Positions 9,344-18,844 are shown, counted from the stretch's first letter. The stretch is DNA of 64,000 nt from Brevundimonas sp. G8 (GCF_902506205.1 NZ_LR732816.1:1931604-1995603), one strand, 5' to 3'. The notes: a model not told the origin generated them from the sequence alone. Made by a program: numbers and translations.

Positions 9344-9792
9344 CGAGGTAGTCCTGTTCAGCAGGGCGAGAAACGCGGCCCCCGGGGGTAGTCTTGCCGG
9401 CGAGGCGACTCTGCGGTCGCATTCCAGCCTGCAATTTCCGGCGCTCGGCTCAGTGGCCCGGGCGTCGAGGACGGGCCTTTAGCCAGCCTTTTATGGCCTC
9501 AATGTGTTCGATTCGCAATCCGATGGTTAAGGTGGCGAAACGACTAGGTATTTTTCAAATGGTCGGCGGCTTGTGGCCGAAATTCGGCACATAGCCCATA
9601 ATCCAACTGTTGAATACTGTATTAGGTTACACAAAAACTAACCGTCAAACAGCGTGTTGCGGTGCAGCGGACTAAAGATGCCGTCTTGGTCTGTTCAAGA
9701 TTGTGACGGTGCGCGTAATCGCTACTAAAGCGAAAGGCCGGAACCGCGATGGGGCGTTCGCGTTGAAGCTTGGCCTTTTGGAGAGAAGCACC
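9344..9792. other. 449-bp intergenic region, divergent
   Basis: Gap between the minus-strand hydrolase and the plus-strand small lipoprotein. Its right half (about 9520-9700) is clearly richer in A and T than the surroundings, as expected for promoters. A weak hairpin (GGCCCG / CGGGCC, 9455-9477) is followed by TTT. No credible gene or structured RNA is recognised. Confidence 0.5.
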
Positions 9793-9978
9793 ATGACCCG
9801 AACCCTCATCCTGACCGCCGCTGTCGCCTCTGCCCTGACCCTGGCCGCATGCGGCGCCACCGTCGAACAGAAGGCCGCCAGCGGCGCCATCGCCGGCGCC
9901 GTCGTGGGCGGCCCCGTGGGCGCCGCCGTCGGCGGGGCCGCCGGAACCGCTGTGGGCCAGGCGCAAAAGCCGAACTGA
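9793..9978 (+). CDS. Small glycine-zipper lipoprotein
   Basis: A 61-residue protein with a lipoprotein signal peptide (MTRTLILTAAVASALTLAAC, lipobox LAAC) followed by CGATVEQKAAS and an alternating Gly/Ala/Val stretch typical of glycine-zipper segments that insert in membranes. Similar very short lipoproteins are common in Caulobacterales as outer or inner membrane components without known function. The ATG is chosen because GGAGAG is placed about eight bases upstream. It stands alone, followed by a large hairpin. Confidence 0.75.
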   Translation: MTRTLILTAAVASALTLAACGATVEQKAASGAIAGAVVGGPVGAAVGGAAGTAVGQAQKPN

Positions 9979-9988
9979 CCTAAAGCCA

Positions 9989-10034
9989 GTCGCGCCCGTT
10001 CGGATGGCGGCCCTTGCCATCGGACGGGCGCGAC
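9989..10034 (+). terminator. Long hairpin after the lipoprotein gene
   Basis: GTCGCGCCCG...GATGGC pairs with GCCATC...CGGGCGCGAC around a short loop, giving roughly 18 paired bases with small interruptions. No T-run follows, so it is more likely an mRNA 3'-end stabiliser or a Rho-assisted terminator than a classical intrinsic one. It begins 10 bases after the stop codon. Confidence 0.5.
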
Positions 10035-10141
10035 CTACCTTAGACTGGGCGTGTCGATGGCGACGCCGTCACACGCCAAATGACGCGCAGAATCGATTTC
10101 CAGGGGGCGAACCTTGATTTTCGCCCGGTTATCGGCTTTGT

Positions 10142-10168
10142 GCGCCCCGCTTCGGGATGCGCGTTTTT
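10142..10168 (+). terminator. Hairpin with T-run in front of the DUF6481-like gene
   Basis: GCGCCCCG pairs with CGGG-(AT bulge)-GCGC around a three-base loop, followed by GTTTTT. It sits only about 60 bases before the next start codon. It could terminate read-through from upstream, or act as an attenuator if the gene's promoter lies further upstream; the sequence does not decide. Confidence 0.5.
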
Positions 10169-10229
10169 CTCGCCGCCCGACCCCCGACGGCCGCCCCTGG
10201 CCGCTCACAAGGAACCCTGACGCTTTCGC

Positions 10230-10586
10230 ATGAAAGATCTGAAGACCGGATTCTCCGACCGCATTACCGCCCAGCAGGACGCCAAGAAGGCGCTGCTCGC
10301 CAAATTCAAGCCGAAGGCCGCTGCGCCCGATCCCGAGTTCGAGCTGCTGGCTGAAAAGCGCGCCGCCGAAAAGGAAGCCCTGCGTCAACAACACGAGCTG
10401 GCCAAGGCTGAACAGCGCCGCGAGAAGGCCGAGAAGGACGCCGCCCGCATGGCTGCCGATCTCGCCGCTCAGGATGCGATCGACGCCGAGAAGCGCGCCG
10501 ACCGCAAGGCGCGCAAGCAGTTGACCAAGGAAGAGCAGAAGGAAAAGCGCGACGCCCGTTACGCCGCGCGCAAGGCCCGCCGCTAG
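10230..10586 (+). CDS. Charged coiled-coil protein, DUF6481-like
   Basis: A 118-residue, very charged protein. Residues about 45-115 are almost all Ala, Glu, Lys, Arg and Asp in a pattern expected for a long continuous helix or coiled coil, and the C-terminus (YAARKARR) is strongly basic. It resembles the alphaproteobacterial DUF6481 family, which has no assigned role; the basic tail and helix would suit RNA, DNA or ribosome contact but that is only a guess. The nearest purine-rich site (AAGGA) is 15 bases upstream of the ATG, rather distant. A clear terminator follows. Confidence 0.6.
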   Translation: MKDLKTGFSDRITAQQDAKKALLAKFKPKAAAPDPEFELLAEKRAAEKEALRQQHELAKAEQRREKAEKDAARMAADLAAQDAIDAEKRADRKARKQLTKEEQKEKRDARYAARKARR

Positions 10587-10611
10587 GTCCAAGCCGACTG
10601 CCGAAAAGATC

Positions 10612-10638
10612 GACGCGTCGCAGCTCTGCGGCGCGTTT
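10612..10638 (+). terminator. Intrinsic terminator after the DUF6481-like gene
   Basis: A ten-pair stem (CGCGTCGCAG / CTGCGGCGCG, one G-T pair) with a tight loop is followed by TTTTT. It lies between this gene and the convergent hybrid kinase and stops plus-strand transcription before the kinase. Confidence 0.85.
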
Positions 10639-10649
10639 TTCTTTGCCTG

Positions 10650-13600
10650 TCAGCTTGCCGGCGTTGCGCTCAGTCGCTCCAGCAGGGCGCGCAACTGGTC
10701 AGACGAATAGGGTTTGCGCAGCAGCGGCCAGGTCGTGTCGGCCAGCACCGCGTCCACATCCTCGCCGACATAGCCCGAGGTCAAGGCGATCCGCAGTTCC
10801 GGCCATTGGACCGCCGCCACGCGCGCCAACTCCACCCCGCTCATACCGCCCGGCATGACCACATCGGTCAGCATCACGTCGAAGCGATCGGCGTGCAGGA
10901 ACTTCAGTGCGTCGTCGCCATTCTCGGCCCAGTCGACCTCAAGCCCGAAGCCTTCCAGAATTTCCAACGCCACGGCGGCGACGCCGGGATCGTCCTCGAC
11001 CAGCAACATCCGCCCGCCCTCGGCTAGAGGCGCGTCGTCCCCGGACGCCGCGACCGGCGCCGCCACCGCATCCTCGACGGACAGGGGCGGCAGGTAGAGG
11101 CAGATCTCGGCCCCCTGTCCCGGCTCCGATTCGATATGGACGCCGCCGCCCGACTGGCGCGCGAAGCCATAGACCTGGCTCAGGCCCAGACCCGTGCCCT
11201 TGCCGACGCCCTTGGTGGTGAAGAAGGGTTCGAACACTCGGTCCCTGATCTCGGGCGACATGCCTTCGCCATTGTCGGACACGGCGACGCAGACATAGTC
11301 GCCGGCCGCCAGTTCGGCGACCTTGCCGGCCTCGACGGTGCAGGCCCGCGTCTGGACCGTGATCCGCGCGTGGCGACCCTTGGCCCCCGTCACGTCGCCC
11401 AGGGCGTCGCGGGCGTTGACGATCAGGTTCAGCAGCGCCGCCTCGAACTGGGCCGGGTCCACATTGGCGCGCGCGCCGCCGCGCTTCAGCTTCACCTTGA
11501 AGTCGACGGCCTCTCCGACGGCGCGACGCAGCAGGGGCTCGCTCTCGCGGATCAGGGCGTTCAGGTCGATCGGCTCGGGCCTCAGGGCCTGACGCCGCGA
11601 GAAGGCCAGCAACTGGTGTGTCAGGCTCTCGCCACGGCGCGCCGCCGCCAGGGCCGCCTCGCCCAGCTTCTTGCGCTTGGCCGGGTCCTCGCTGCGCAGG
11701 ATGATGTCCAGTGCGCCGATCACCACGGTCAACAGATTGTTGAAGTCGTGCGCCACCCCGCCGGTCAGACGTCCGACCGCCTCCATCCGCTGGGCGTGAA
11801 CCAGCTGGGCCTCGGCCTGGGCCTTTTCGATCAGGGCCTCGTCGACCCGCTCGGCCAGCAGTTCGTTGATGCGCTTCAGATCGTCTTCGGCGCGTTTGGC
11901 GTCGGTCACGTCCAGACAGGCGCCGACATAGCCCTGGAACAGGCCCAAGGCGTCGAAGCGCGGCACGCCCTCGTTGCGCAGCCAGCGCAGGCCGAGCAGC
12001 GGGTGGTTGACCCGCGTCAGGGCCTCGAACCGATCCCTGGCCTCGAAGGCCCGCATGAAGGCGGCCACGAAGACGCCCTCGTCGTCCGGGTGGATCAGGT
12101 GGCGCCAGCTGTCGGGCAGATGGCCCTCGGCCTCCACCCCGAAGAAGGTGCGATAGCGCCTGTTGGCGAACACCATCTGGGCGGCGTCGTCGCTCATCCA
12201 GATCAGGGCCGGCGCGCTGTCCGCCACTGTGCGGAACCGGTTCTCGGACTCTTCCAGCTTGGCCTGGGCGGCCCGCATGTCGGTCACGTCGAAGGCCACG
12301 CCGACAAAGCCGACGACTTCGGACCCGTTCAGCCGGGGGCGCGAGAAGGATTTCAGCCAGCGCCACTCGCCGTCGTGCCGGCGATAGCGGGCCTCCATCG
12401 AGAAGGGCTCGCGGGTCGCTTCGCCCGCCAGCGATTCCGCCAGGATGCGGGCGTGGTCGTCGGGGTGCAGCACATCGCGCCAGTCCAGGGTGCGAACCGT
12501 CTCGTAGTCGGACCCATAGAAGTCGACATAGGCCTGATTGACGAAGGCGCGCGTGCGGTCCTGCTGCGTGACCCAGATCAGGACCGGCGCCGTGTCGGCG
12601 ATGGCGCGGAAGCGCTGCTCGCTCTCGCGGGTCTCGGTCTCGGCGCGGGCGCGTTCGACCTCGGCCCAGGTGCGGGCGGCGACCTCCTCGACCAGGGCGA
12701 CCTGCGCCTCGGTCCACAGACGCGGCGTGGCGGAATGGACATAGAGGAAGGCGCGCAGGCGTCCGGTGCGGATCAGCGGCGCGCGGATCAGGGCGCGGGT
12801 CTGGATGGCGTCGAAGGCGTCGGCGAAGGCGGCCGTGCGCGGGTCCTCCCGGACATCCTCGATCTGGATCGTGCGGCCTTGCGCCAGATCCGCGATCAGG
12901 CCTTCGCCGAAGGCGTTCAGGCTGAACTGGCCCTGGGCGCTGGCGACGCCGGCGGTCCAGTCGCGGCTCATGGAGACGACGCCCGCCGCCTGGTCCACCT
13001 CGCCATAGCCGACCCGGTCGGCGTCCAGTAGGGCGCCCAGGGCGCTCTCCACATCGGCCATGATCTCTTCGGGATCGGTCAGGTCCCGTAGGCGGTCGCT
13101 GAGGTCCAGCAGGAAGGCCTGACGACGCTCGGCCCGCGCCGCCGTCTCCAGCGCCTCGCGCGTTTCCGTCACGTCGAACGAAATCCCGGCATAGCCCAGG
13201 AAGACGCCCTGACCGTCGAAGCGCGGTCGCACGATGGCCCGCATCCAGCGCCAGACGCCGTCCTGCCCCTTGATCCGCCCCTCCATCTCATAGGGCAGAC
13301 GCTCTGCGGCGGCGGACCGCTCGGCTCCTTTGATGGTCTCCAGGTCGTCGGGATGCACCGCCGCCTTCCAGCCGCCCTCGCGCAGGGTTTCCACGGTCAG
13401 GCCATGCAGGGCGAAGACCGCCGCATTGACGAACTCGAACTCTCCCTCGGTGTTCAGCAGCCAGATGGGGGACGGCGCGGTATCGGCCAGCTGCCTGAAC
13501 CGCGTCTCGCTTTCGCTCAGTCGTGAAATCGCGCTGCGCAGAGACGCGCCGACCAGGGCCATGAACAGGCCGACCAGCACGAAGTTCCAGGTGGCGACCC

Positions 13601-13925
13601 CGCCGATGGCGCTCAGGATCCCGTCTCGGCCAGTCGTCGTCAGGGCGACGATGGCCCAGCCGCCTCCAGTGCAGACGGCGAGGGCGGCCAGGGCGCCGGA
13701 CCAGCCGCCCGCCAACGCCGCAAGGGTCACGGCCGGCAGCAGGATGGCGAAACCGGTCACCTCGCCATAAAGGGCGGAGGCCGCCGCGCGGACTGCCAGC
13801 CCGGCCAGGGCGAAGCCGACGCCGATCAGCACGCTACGCAAGGGAGATGTCGCGGACAGGCGCGCCAGGCTGATCAGCCAGCCGTCCATCCCCGCGATGC
13901 GCCGTGGTGCCGCGCCTCCGCTCAT
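10650..13925 (-). CDS. Membrane hybrid histidine kinase with three PAS and one GAF domain
   Basis: A 1091-residue sensor. The N-terminus (about 30-130) has four hydrophobic segments resembling the KdpD-type DUF4118 module. Then follow PAS1 (about 138-255), GAF (275-425), PAS2 (445-560) and PAS3 (570-690). The HisKA box RLTGGVAHDFNNLLTVV carries the phosphorylated His; the ATPase domain shows NLIVNARDAL, DNGEGM and FTTKGVGKGTGLGLS. A C-terminal receiver contains VEDD, the acceptor in MLTDVVMPGG and the Lys in LLRKPY. With its own receiver it may phosphorelay to a separate phosphotransfer protein. Start ATG 13925 has GGAG 12 bases upstream; longer versions are possible. The ligand is unknown. 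Confidence 0.85.
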   Translation of the reverse strand: MSGGAAPRRIAGMDGWLISLARLSATSPLRSVLIGVGFALAGLAVRAAASALYGEVTGFAILLPAVTLAALAGGWSGALAALAVCTGGGWAIVALTTTGRDGILSAIGGVATWNFVLVGLFMALVGASLRSAISRLSESETRFRQLADTAPSPIWLLNTEGEFEFVNAAVFALHGLTVETLREGGWKAAVHPDDLETIKGAERSAAAERLPYEMEGRIKGQDGVWRWMRAIVRPRFDGQGVFLGYAGISFDVTETREALETAARAERRQAFLLDLSDRLRDLTDPEEIMADVESALGALLDADRVGYGEVDQAAGVVSMSRDWTAGVASAQGQFSLNAFGEGLIADLAQGRTIQIEDVREDPRTAAFADAFDAIQTRALIRAPLIRTGRLRAFLYVHSATPRLWTEAQVALVEEVAARTWAEVERARAETETRESEQRFRAIADTAPVLIWVTQQDRTRAFVNQAYVDFYGSDYETVRTLDWRDVLHPDDHARILAESLAGEATREPFSMEARYRRHDGEWRWLKSFSRPRLNGSEVVGFVGVAFDVTDMRAAQAKLEESENRFRTVADSAPALIWMSDDAAQMVFANRRYRTFFGVEAEGHLPDSWRHLIHPDDEGVFVAAFMRAFEARDRFEALTRVNHPLLGLRWLRNEGVPRFDALGLFQGYVGACLDVTDAKRAEDDLKRINELLAERVDEALIEKAQAEAQLVHAQRMEAVGRLTGGVAHDFNNLLTVVIGALDIILRSEDPAKRKKLGEAALAAARRGESLTHQLLAFSRRQALRPEPIDLNALIRESEPLLRRAVGEAVDFKVKLKRGGARANVDPAQFEAALLNLIVNARDALGDVTGAKGRHARITVQTRACTVEAGKVAELAAGDYVCVAVSDNGEGMSPEIRDRVFEPFFTTKGVGKGTGLGLSQVYGFARQSGGGVHIESEPGQGAEICLYLPPLSVEDAVAAPVAASGDDAPLAEGGRMLLVEDDPGVAAVALEILEGFGLEVDWAENGDDALKFLHADRFDVMLTDVVMPGGMSGVELARVAAVQWPELRIALTSGYVGEDVDAVLADTTWPLLRKPYSSDQLRALLERLSATPAS

Positions 13926-14128
13926 GCTGTTCCGCTTCTCCGGCCGAGTTGTCATCGCACGATGTCGGAACGCAGCTTTACACCTTGCGTTTCGAGCGAC
14001 CACCCCCGTCGCGCAGCGGGGGTCGCGATAACGACGGTCGTCGGATCGCCGGAAAATGGCCTATAAGTCCGAATAGATGCGCGGTTTCAGCGAAAGGCGA
14101 CTGCGCCGATCGCGGCTGTGGACGGTGA

Positions 14129-15310
14129 ATGACCCTGTTGCCCTGGAAGACGATGTGGACGGCGCTGCGGCGTTCGGCGGCGGCCCTGCCCGCGGCCGGC
14201 GCGGTGCTGGGCGTCGCCATGGCCGCCGGGTCCAGCGTGCGCCCGGACGTGGACCGCACCGCCGAGGCCGTGTCGCGCATCACCGGCGGCGACCTGGGCG
14301 AGGGCGGACTGGCGGCGATCAGAGGTCGTCTGACCCCGTCGCAACTTGCCATGGCCATGCGTCATGACCCCAGCCTGTTGCAGCCAGCCCTTTATGGACT
14401 GACGCCGGGTTGGGAAAGCCTGACCCTGGCGGGCAAGCCCGGTCTGGAACTGGGCAAGAACGGGCTCGAGGCCCAACGTCTGAACGCCGCCCTGGCCCCC
14501 GCGTCGGGTGCGCTGCGTCCCGCCCTGCCGTTCGTGTTCAAGGGCAGCGCCGACGACCGCAGGCGCGCGCTGCGCTGCCTGACCCAGGCCGTCTATTTCG
14601 AGGCGGCGCTGGAGCCGGATAACGGCCAGGCCGGCGTGGCCCAGGTGGTGCTGAACCGCGTGCGCGATCCCAACTACGCCAACACGGTCTGCGGCGTGGT
14701 CTTCGAGGGCGCCGAGCGGACCACGGGCTGCCAGTTCAGCTTCACCTGCGACGGCTCTCTGGCCCAGGCGCCGGTCGGCTGGGCCTGGGACCGGGCGCGC
14801 AAGGTCGCGGAAAAGGCGCTGAACGGCGAGGTCGCCCAGCAGGTCGGCACCGCCACACACTATCACGCCGACTATGTGCATCCCTGGTGGGCGCCGACTG
14901 TGGCCAAGGTGACGCAGATCGGCGCGCACATCTTCTATCGCTGGAAGGGGGTCTATGGCGAAACCGCCGCCTTCCGCAAAGTCTACAACGGCCGCGAGCC
15001 GGTCATCGACGAGGCGCGCTTCTCGCGGCCCCGCCTGACCATCGCCGCCGGCGCCGCGACCGGCGGTCCCGACCCCGACGCCCTGGCCAAGGACGCGCCC
15101 CTGCGCACCGTCGAGGTCGATGGTCAGCAGCGCGTCGTCGGCGTGGTCAGCCTGGGCGGACGTCGCCTGCCGACCCGCGACGAGGTCGCCGCGATCAACG
15201 CTCGCCTGACGGCGCTGGAACGGCCCGCAACGACGCCCAAACCCGCCGCCGTTGCGCCTGAAGGCGTGGCGACCATGGACGTCGAAGAAGTCGGTCGTCC
15301 CACGAACTGA
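14129..15310 (+). CDS. SleB/CwlJ-type cell wall hydrolase, second copy
   Basis: A 393-residue paralogue of the hydrolase at 8192-9343. A hydrophobic segment (about 15-35) anchors or exports it; the Hydrolase_2 domain (about 145-270) has the likely catalytic Glu158 in LTQAVYFEAALE, then AQVVLNRVRDP, TTGCQFSFTCDG and ATHYHADYVHP. The family cuts peptidoglycan glycan strands; in spore formers it acts in germination, whereas in alphaproteobacteria it is thought to serve wall remodelling. It is transcribed away from the hybrid kinase. The ATG lacks an obvious Shine-Dalgarno sequence, so the start is less certain than the domain call. Confidence 0.82.
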   Translation: MTLLPWKTMWTALRRSAAALPAAGAVLGVAMAAGSSVRPDVDRTAEAVSRITGGDLGEGGLAAIRGRLTPSQLAMAMRHDPSLLQPALYGLTPGWESLTLAGKPGLELGKNGLEAQRLNAALAPASGALRPALPFVFKGSADDRRRALRCLTQAVYFEAALEPDNGQAGVAQVVLNRVRDPNYANTVCGVVFEGAERTTGCQFSFTCDGSLAQAPVGWAWDRARKVAEKALNGEVAQQVGTATHYHADYVHPWWAPTVAKVTQIGAHIFYRWKGVYGETAAFRKVYNGREPVIDEARFSRPRLTIAAGAATGGPDPDALAKDAPLRTVEVDGQQRVVGVVSLGGRRLPTRDEVAAINARLTALERPATTPKPAAVAPEGVATMDVEEVGRPTN

Positions 15311-15348
15311 AATCGCGCATTGCAACGCTATGACCGGTCGGGGCATTG

Positions 15349-17328
15349 ATGCACGTGCCCGGACGTGACCGGCCCGACGAGGACGCCTGCTTGACCCACC
15401 CCGAAGTCGAATGTCCTAGGTGGGACGAGGCTGACCGTCTGAGGGCGCTCAAACAGTACGGCGTGCTGGACACGACCCCCGAGGCGTCGTTCGACGACCT
15501 CGCCAATCTGGCCGCGCGCATCTGTGGGACGACCATGGCCGCCGTCAGCCTGGTCGATGCCGAGCGTCAATGGTTCAAGGCCGAGATCGGCCTGGGCGTG
15601 CGCCAGACGCCGCGCCCACTGTCCTTCTGCGCCCACGCCATGCTCGCCGACGACGCCATGGTCGTGAAGGACGCGCTTCTGGACCCCCGGTTCGCGGACA
15701 ACGCCCTGGTGACGGGGGCGCCGCACATCCGCTTCTACGCCGGCCATCCGCTGAAGACGCCGGACGGCGTGTCGCTGGGCGCGCTCTGCGTGCTGGACGA
15801 AAAGCCGCGTCCCGAAGGTCTGACCGAGCTTCAGGCCATGGCGCTGAAGACCCTGGCCGATCAGGTCATGACCCAGCTCGAGCTGCGCCGCGCCCTGCTG
15901 GAGCGGGACCGCAGCCAGGACATCGCGCGCCTGGCGATGGAGGCCTCGGCCTATGTCGGCGCCTGGGACTGGGACATCGCCCAGAACCGTGTCGTCGCCG
16001 ACGAACGCTTCGCCCGCATGTACGGTGTGGATGCCATCGCAGCGCGCGACGGCGTGCCCATTGAGGTCTTCACCGCCAGCGTTCACCCCGACGATGCGGT
16101 GCGTGTCGGCGAGGAGATCGAGCGCGCCAAGGCGGGTGACGGCGTCTTCCTCAGCGAATATCGACTGATGGCCAACGGCGTCGTGCGCTGGGTGCTGGCC
16201 AGGGGACAGGCCTATTTCGACCGTTCCGGCGAGGCCATTCGTCTGCCGGGCATCGCCGTGGACATCACCGAGCGCAAGCAGATCGAGACGGATCTGGCCG
16301 AGACCGCCCGCGCGCTGAGCGAGAGCGAGACCCGGTTCCGCGTCCTGGCCGACGCCATGCCGCAGATGGTCTGGTCGACGCTGCCGGACGGTTTCCACGA
16401 CTACTACAACGCCCGCTGGTACGAGTTCACGGGCGTGCCGGCCGGTTCGACGGATGGTGAAGGCTGGAGCGACATGTTCCACGCGGAAGACCAGCAGCGC
16501 GCCTGGACCGTCTGGCGGCATTCGCTGGAGACCGGCGAACCCTATGAGATCGAATACCGGCTGAAGCATCACAGCGGCGTCTATCGCTGGACCCTGGGCC
16601 GGGCGGTCGCGGTGCGTGACGAGCAGGGCGAGATCACCCGCTGGTTCGGCACCCTGACCGACATCGACGAGCTGAAGAAACTGGAACAGGGTCGCGAGCT
16701 GGTCAGCCAGGAGCTGAGCCACCGCATCAAGAACATCTTCGCGGTGATCACGGCCCTGGTCGCCCTGTCGGCGCGTCAGTATCCCGAGGCCAAGGCCTTT
16801 TCCGCCTCGCTGCGCACCCGGATCGCCGCCTTGGCCCGCGCGCACGAGTTCGTGCGCCCGCACACCGAAACCTCCAAGCCGACGGTGGGGGCGACGACGC
16901 TGCATTCCTTCCTGTCGGACCTGTTCAAGGCCTATGCCGACGAGACGGGGACGCCGCGCGTCAGGATCACGGGAGACGACGCCGTGTTCGACGACCAGGC
17001 CGCGACCTCGGTCGCCCTGCTGTTCCACGAACTGGCGACCAATGCGGCCAAATACGGCGCCCTGTCGGAAAAGGGCGGCATGGTCGCCCTGTCCACCGCC
17101 CGCGACGAGGATCGCTTCGTCCTGACCTGGACCGAAAGCGGCGGGCCGACTGTGCAGGGAGAGCCCTCGCGCACCGGTTTCGGCTCTTCCCTGGCGACAT
17201 TGTCGGTCCAAGGACAATTAGGCGGACGGCTGGAACGCGAATGGCGGCAGGAAGGTTTGAAGGTCATCGTCGATCTGCCGGCGACGGCGCTGTCGCGCCG
17301 CAGGGCCGCCAGCGATGTTAGAAATTAG
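15349..17328 (+). CDS. HWE-family sensor histidine kinase (GAF-PAS-PAS)
   Basis: A 659-residue soluble sensor kinase without transmembrane segments. Domain order is GAF (about 35-175), PAS (195-310), PAS (320-440) and a HWE kinase core (450-650). The H-box is QELSHRIKNIFAVITALV; the ATP domain has FHELATNAAKYGALS and the WTE motif that gives the family its name, and lacks the usual F-box. HWE kinases are mostly alphaproteobacterial and often serve light or general stress signalling; the GAF lacks an obvious chromophore cysteine here. ATG 15349 is preferred to the TTG immediately before it. The next gene, a receiver protein 63 bases downstream, is its probable partner. Confidence 0.88.
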   Translation: MHVPGRDRPDEDACLTHPEVECPRWDEADRLRALKQYGVLDTTPEASFDDLANLAARICGTTMAAVSLVDAERQWFKAEIGLGVRQTPRPLSFCAHAMLADDAMVVKDALLDPRFADNALVTGAPHIRFYAGHPLKTPDGVSLGALCVLDEKPRPEGLTELQAMALKTLADQVMTQLELRRALLERDRSQDIARLAMEASAYVGAWDWDIAQNRVVADERFARMYGVDAIAARDGVPIEVFTASVHPDDAVRVGEEIERAKAGDGVFLSEYRLMANGVVRWVLARGQAYFDRSGEAIRLPGIAVDITERKQIETDLAETARALSESETRFRVLADAMPQMVWSTLPDGFHDYYNARWYEFTGVPAGSTDGEGWSDMFHAEDQQRAWTVWRHSLETGEPYEIEYRLKHHSGVYRWTLGRAVAVRDEQGEITRWFGTLTDIDELKKLEQGRELVSQELSHRIKNIFAVITALVALSARQYPEAKAFSASLRTRIAALARAHEFVRPHTETSKPTVGATTLHSFLSDLFKAYADETGTPRVRITGDDAVFDDQAATSVALLFHELATNAAKYGALSEKGGMVALSTARDEDRFVLTWTESGGPTVQGEPSRTGFGSSLATLSVQGQLGGRLEREWRQEGLKVIVDLPATALSRRRAASDVRN

Positions 17329-17391
17329 CGTTATGTTGAAACCTATCGGGCTAACTCGCGTTCTGTACGCTCCCGAGCACAAGCTTATCCC

Positions 17392-17799
17392 ATGACTGCG
17401 CGTATCCTCATCATCGAAGACGAAGCCCTGGTCGCCATGGAGCTGCGTTTCGTACTGGAAGATCTGGGACATGAAGTCCTGGGCGTCGCCGCGACCGCAA
17501 AGGCCGCGCGCGATCTGGTGCGCGAAAATGATGTGGACCTGGCTCTTGTCGATATTCACCTGTCCGACGGCCCCACCGGCATCGATCTGGGTCGCGAACT
17601 GGGTCAGGACATGGGCGTCACAGTCCTGTTCATGACGGCCAACCCCGGCATGGTTCGCGACGGCGTCGCCGGCACCATCGGCGTCCTGTCCAAGCCCACC
17701 GACGAACAGGCCGTCCAAACCGCCGTGGATTACGCCCTGCGTCGCCGTCAGGGCGAGCCGGTGGATTACGCGCCGCCGAGCCTTCAACTCTTCGCCTAA
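17392..17799 (+). CDS. Single-domain response regulator
   Basis: A 135-residue protein made of one receiver domain: IIEDEALVAMEL supplies the acidic pair, LALVDIHLSDG the phospho-acceptor Asp, FMTAN the switch Thr, and GVLSKPTDEQ the conserved Lys. There is no output domain, so it probably acts by protein contact or as a phosphate relay or sink. Its place directly downstream of the HWE kinase on the same strand makes it the likely cognate partner. The last 20 residues (RRRQGEPVDYAPPSLQLFA) extend beyond the fold and are typical of receivers paired with HWE kinases. Confidence 0.88.
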   Translation: MTARILIIEDEALVAMELRFVLEDLGHEVLGVAATAKAARDLVRENDVDLALVDIHLSDGPTGIDLGRELGQDMGVTVLFMTANPGMVRDGVAGTIGVLSKPTDEQAVQTAVDYALRRRQGEPVDYAPPSLQLFA

Positions 17800-17868
17800 C
17801 CGCCGCCGAGGCGGTTGCGGTCGCTGCGATGCGGCATATGTCGAGGGCTCCCCACAAGGAGACCCCCC

Positions 17869-18828
17869 ATGACCACCCTGACCAAACGCAAGCTCGGCTC
17901 CAGCGGCCTGGACATCGCCCCCCTGGTGTTCGGCGGCAACGTCTTCGGCTGGACGGCCGACGAGGCGACGTCTTTCGCCCTGCTGGACGCCTTCGTCGAA
18001 GCCGGGTTCGACGCCATCGACACCGCCGACGCCTATTCGCGGTGGGTTCCCGGCCATTCGGGCGGTGAGAGCGAAGTCATCATCGGCAAATGGCTGAAGG
18101 CGCGCGGCCGGCGCGACGACGTCAAAATCCTGACCAAGGTCGGCTCGGACATGGGCCAAGGCCACAACGACCTGTCGCCGGCCTGGATCGAGACGGCGGT
18201 CGAGGCGTCGCTGCGCCGGCTCCAGACCGACTATATCGACCTCTATCAGACGCACTGGCCCGATCCGAAGACGCCGCAGGAGGAGACCCTGCGCACGCTC
18301 GACAAGCTGGTGAAGGCGGGCAAGGTGCGCGCCATCGGCACGTCCAACCATTCGGGCGAACAGGTAAGCGAGGCGCTGGCGGTTTCGGACCGCGAAGGCC
18401 TGGCCGCCTATGCGACGATCCAGCCGCACTACAACCTCTACAGCCGCGACACCTTCGAGGGCGGGTTGCAGAATCTGGCCGTCGAGAAAGGCCTGGGCGT
18501 CATCACCTATTTCAGCCTCGAAAGCGGCTTCCTGACCGGGAAATACAAGACCGTCGATCAGATCGCCGGGACCAAGCGCGAGGGGATGCTGAAGGACAAG
18601 TTCGACGAGCGCGGCGTGCGCATCCTGGCCGTGCTGGACGCCGTGGCCCAGAAGAACGAAGCCACCTCGGCCCAGGTCGCCTTGGCCTGGCTGCTGGCCC
18701 AGCCCGGCGTGACGGCCCCCATCGTCAGCGCGACCTCGACCGAACAGCTGGCCGATACGCTGAAAGCGGCGACCCTGACGCTGTCGGACGAGGATGGGGC
18801 GGAACTGACGGAGGCGTCGGCTTACTGA
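17869..18828 (+). CDS. Aldo/keto reductase
   Basis: A 319-residue NADPH-dependent oxidoreductase of the aldo/keto reductase family. The catalytic tetrad is visible: Asp and Tyr in AIDTADAYSRW, Lys in DVKILTKVG and His in LYQTHWPDP. The cofactor-binding C-terminal part contains TAPIVSATSTEQL. AAGGAG six to eight bases before the ATG fixes the start. The sequence resembles the YajO/Tas-like subgroup, but the natural aldehyde or ketone substrate cannot be told. Single gene, convergent with trxB. Confidence 0.88.
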   Translation: MTTLTKRKLGSSGLDIAPLVFGGNVFGWTADEATSFALLDAFVEAGFDAIDTADAYSRWVPGHSGGESEVIIGKWLKARGRRDDVKILTKVGSDMGQGHNDLSPAWIETAVEASLRRLQTDYIDLYQTHWPDPKTPQEETLRTLDKLVKAGKVRAIGTSNHSGEQVSEALAVSDREGLAAYATIQPHYNLYSRDTFEGGLQNLAVEKGLGVITYFSLESGFLTGKYKTVDQIAGTKREGMLKDKFDERGVRILAVLDAVAQKNEATSAQVALAWLLAQPGVTAPIVSATSTEQLADTLKAATLTLSDEDGAELTEASAY

Positions 18829-18844
18829 CGCCGACAGATCGGGG

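Noticed and set aside
11136..13031. Open frame of about 630 codons antisense to the hybrid kinase
   Set aside because: The kinase has all catalytic motifs; the antisense product is low-complexity with no motif.
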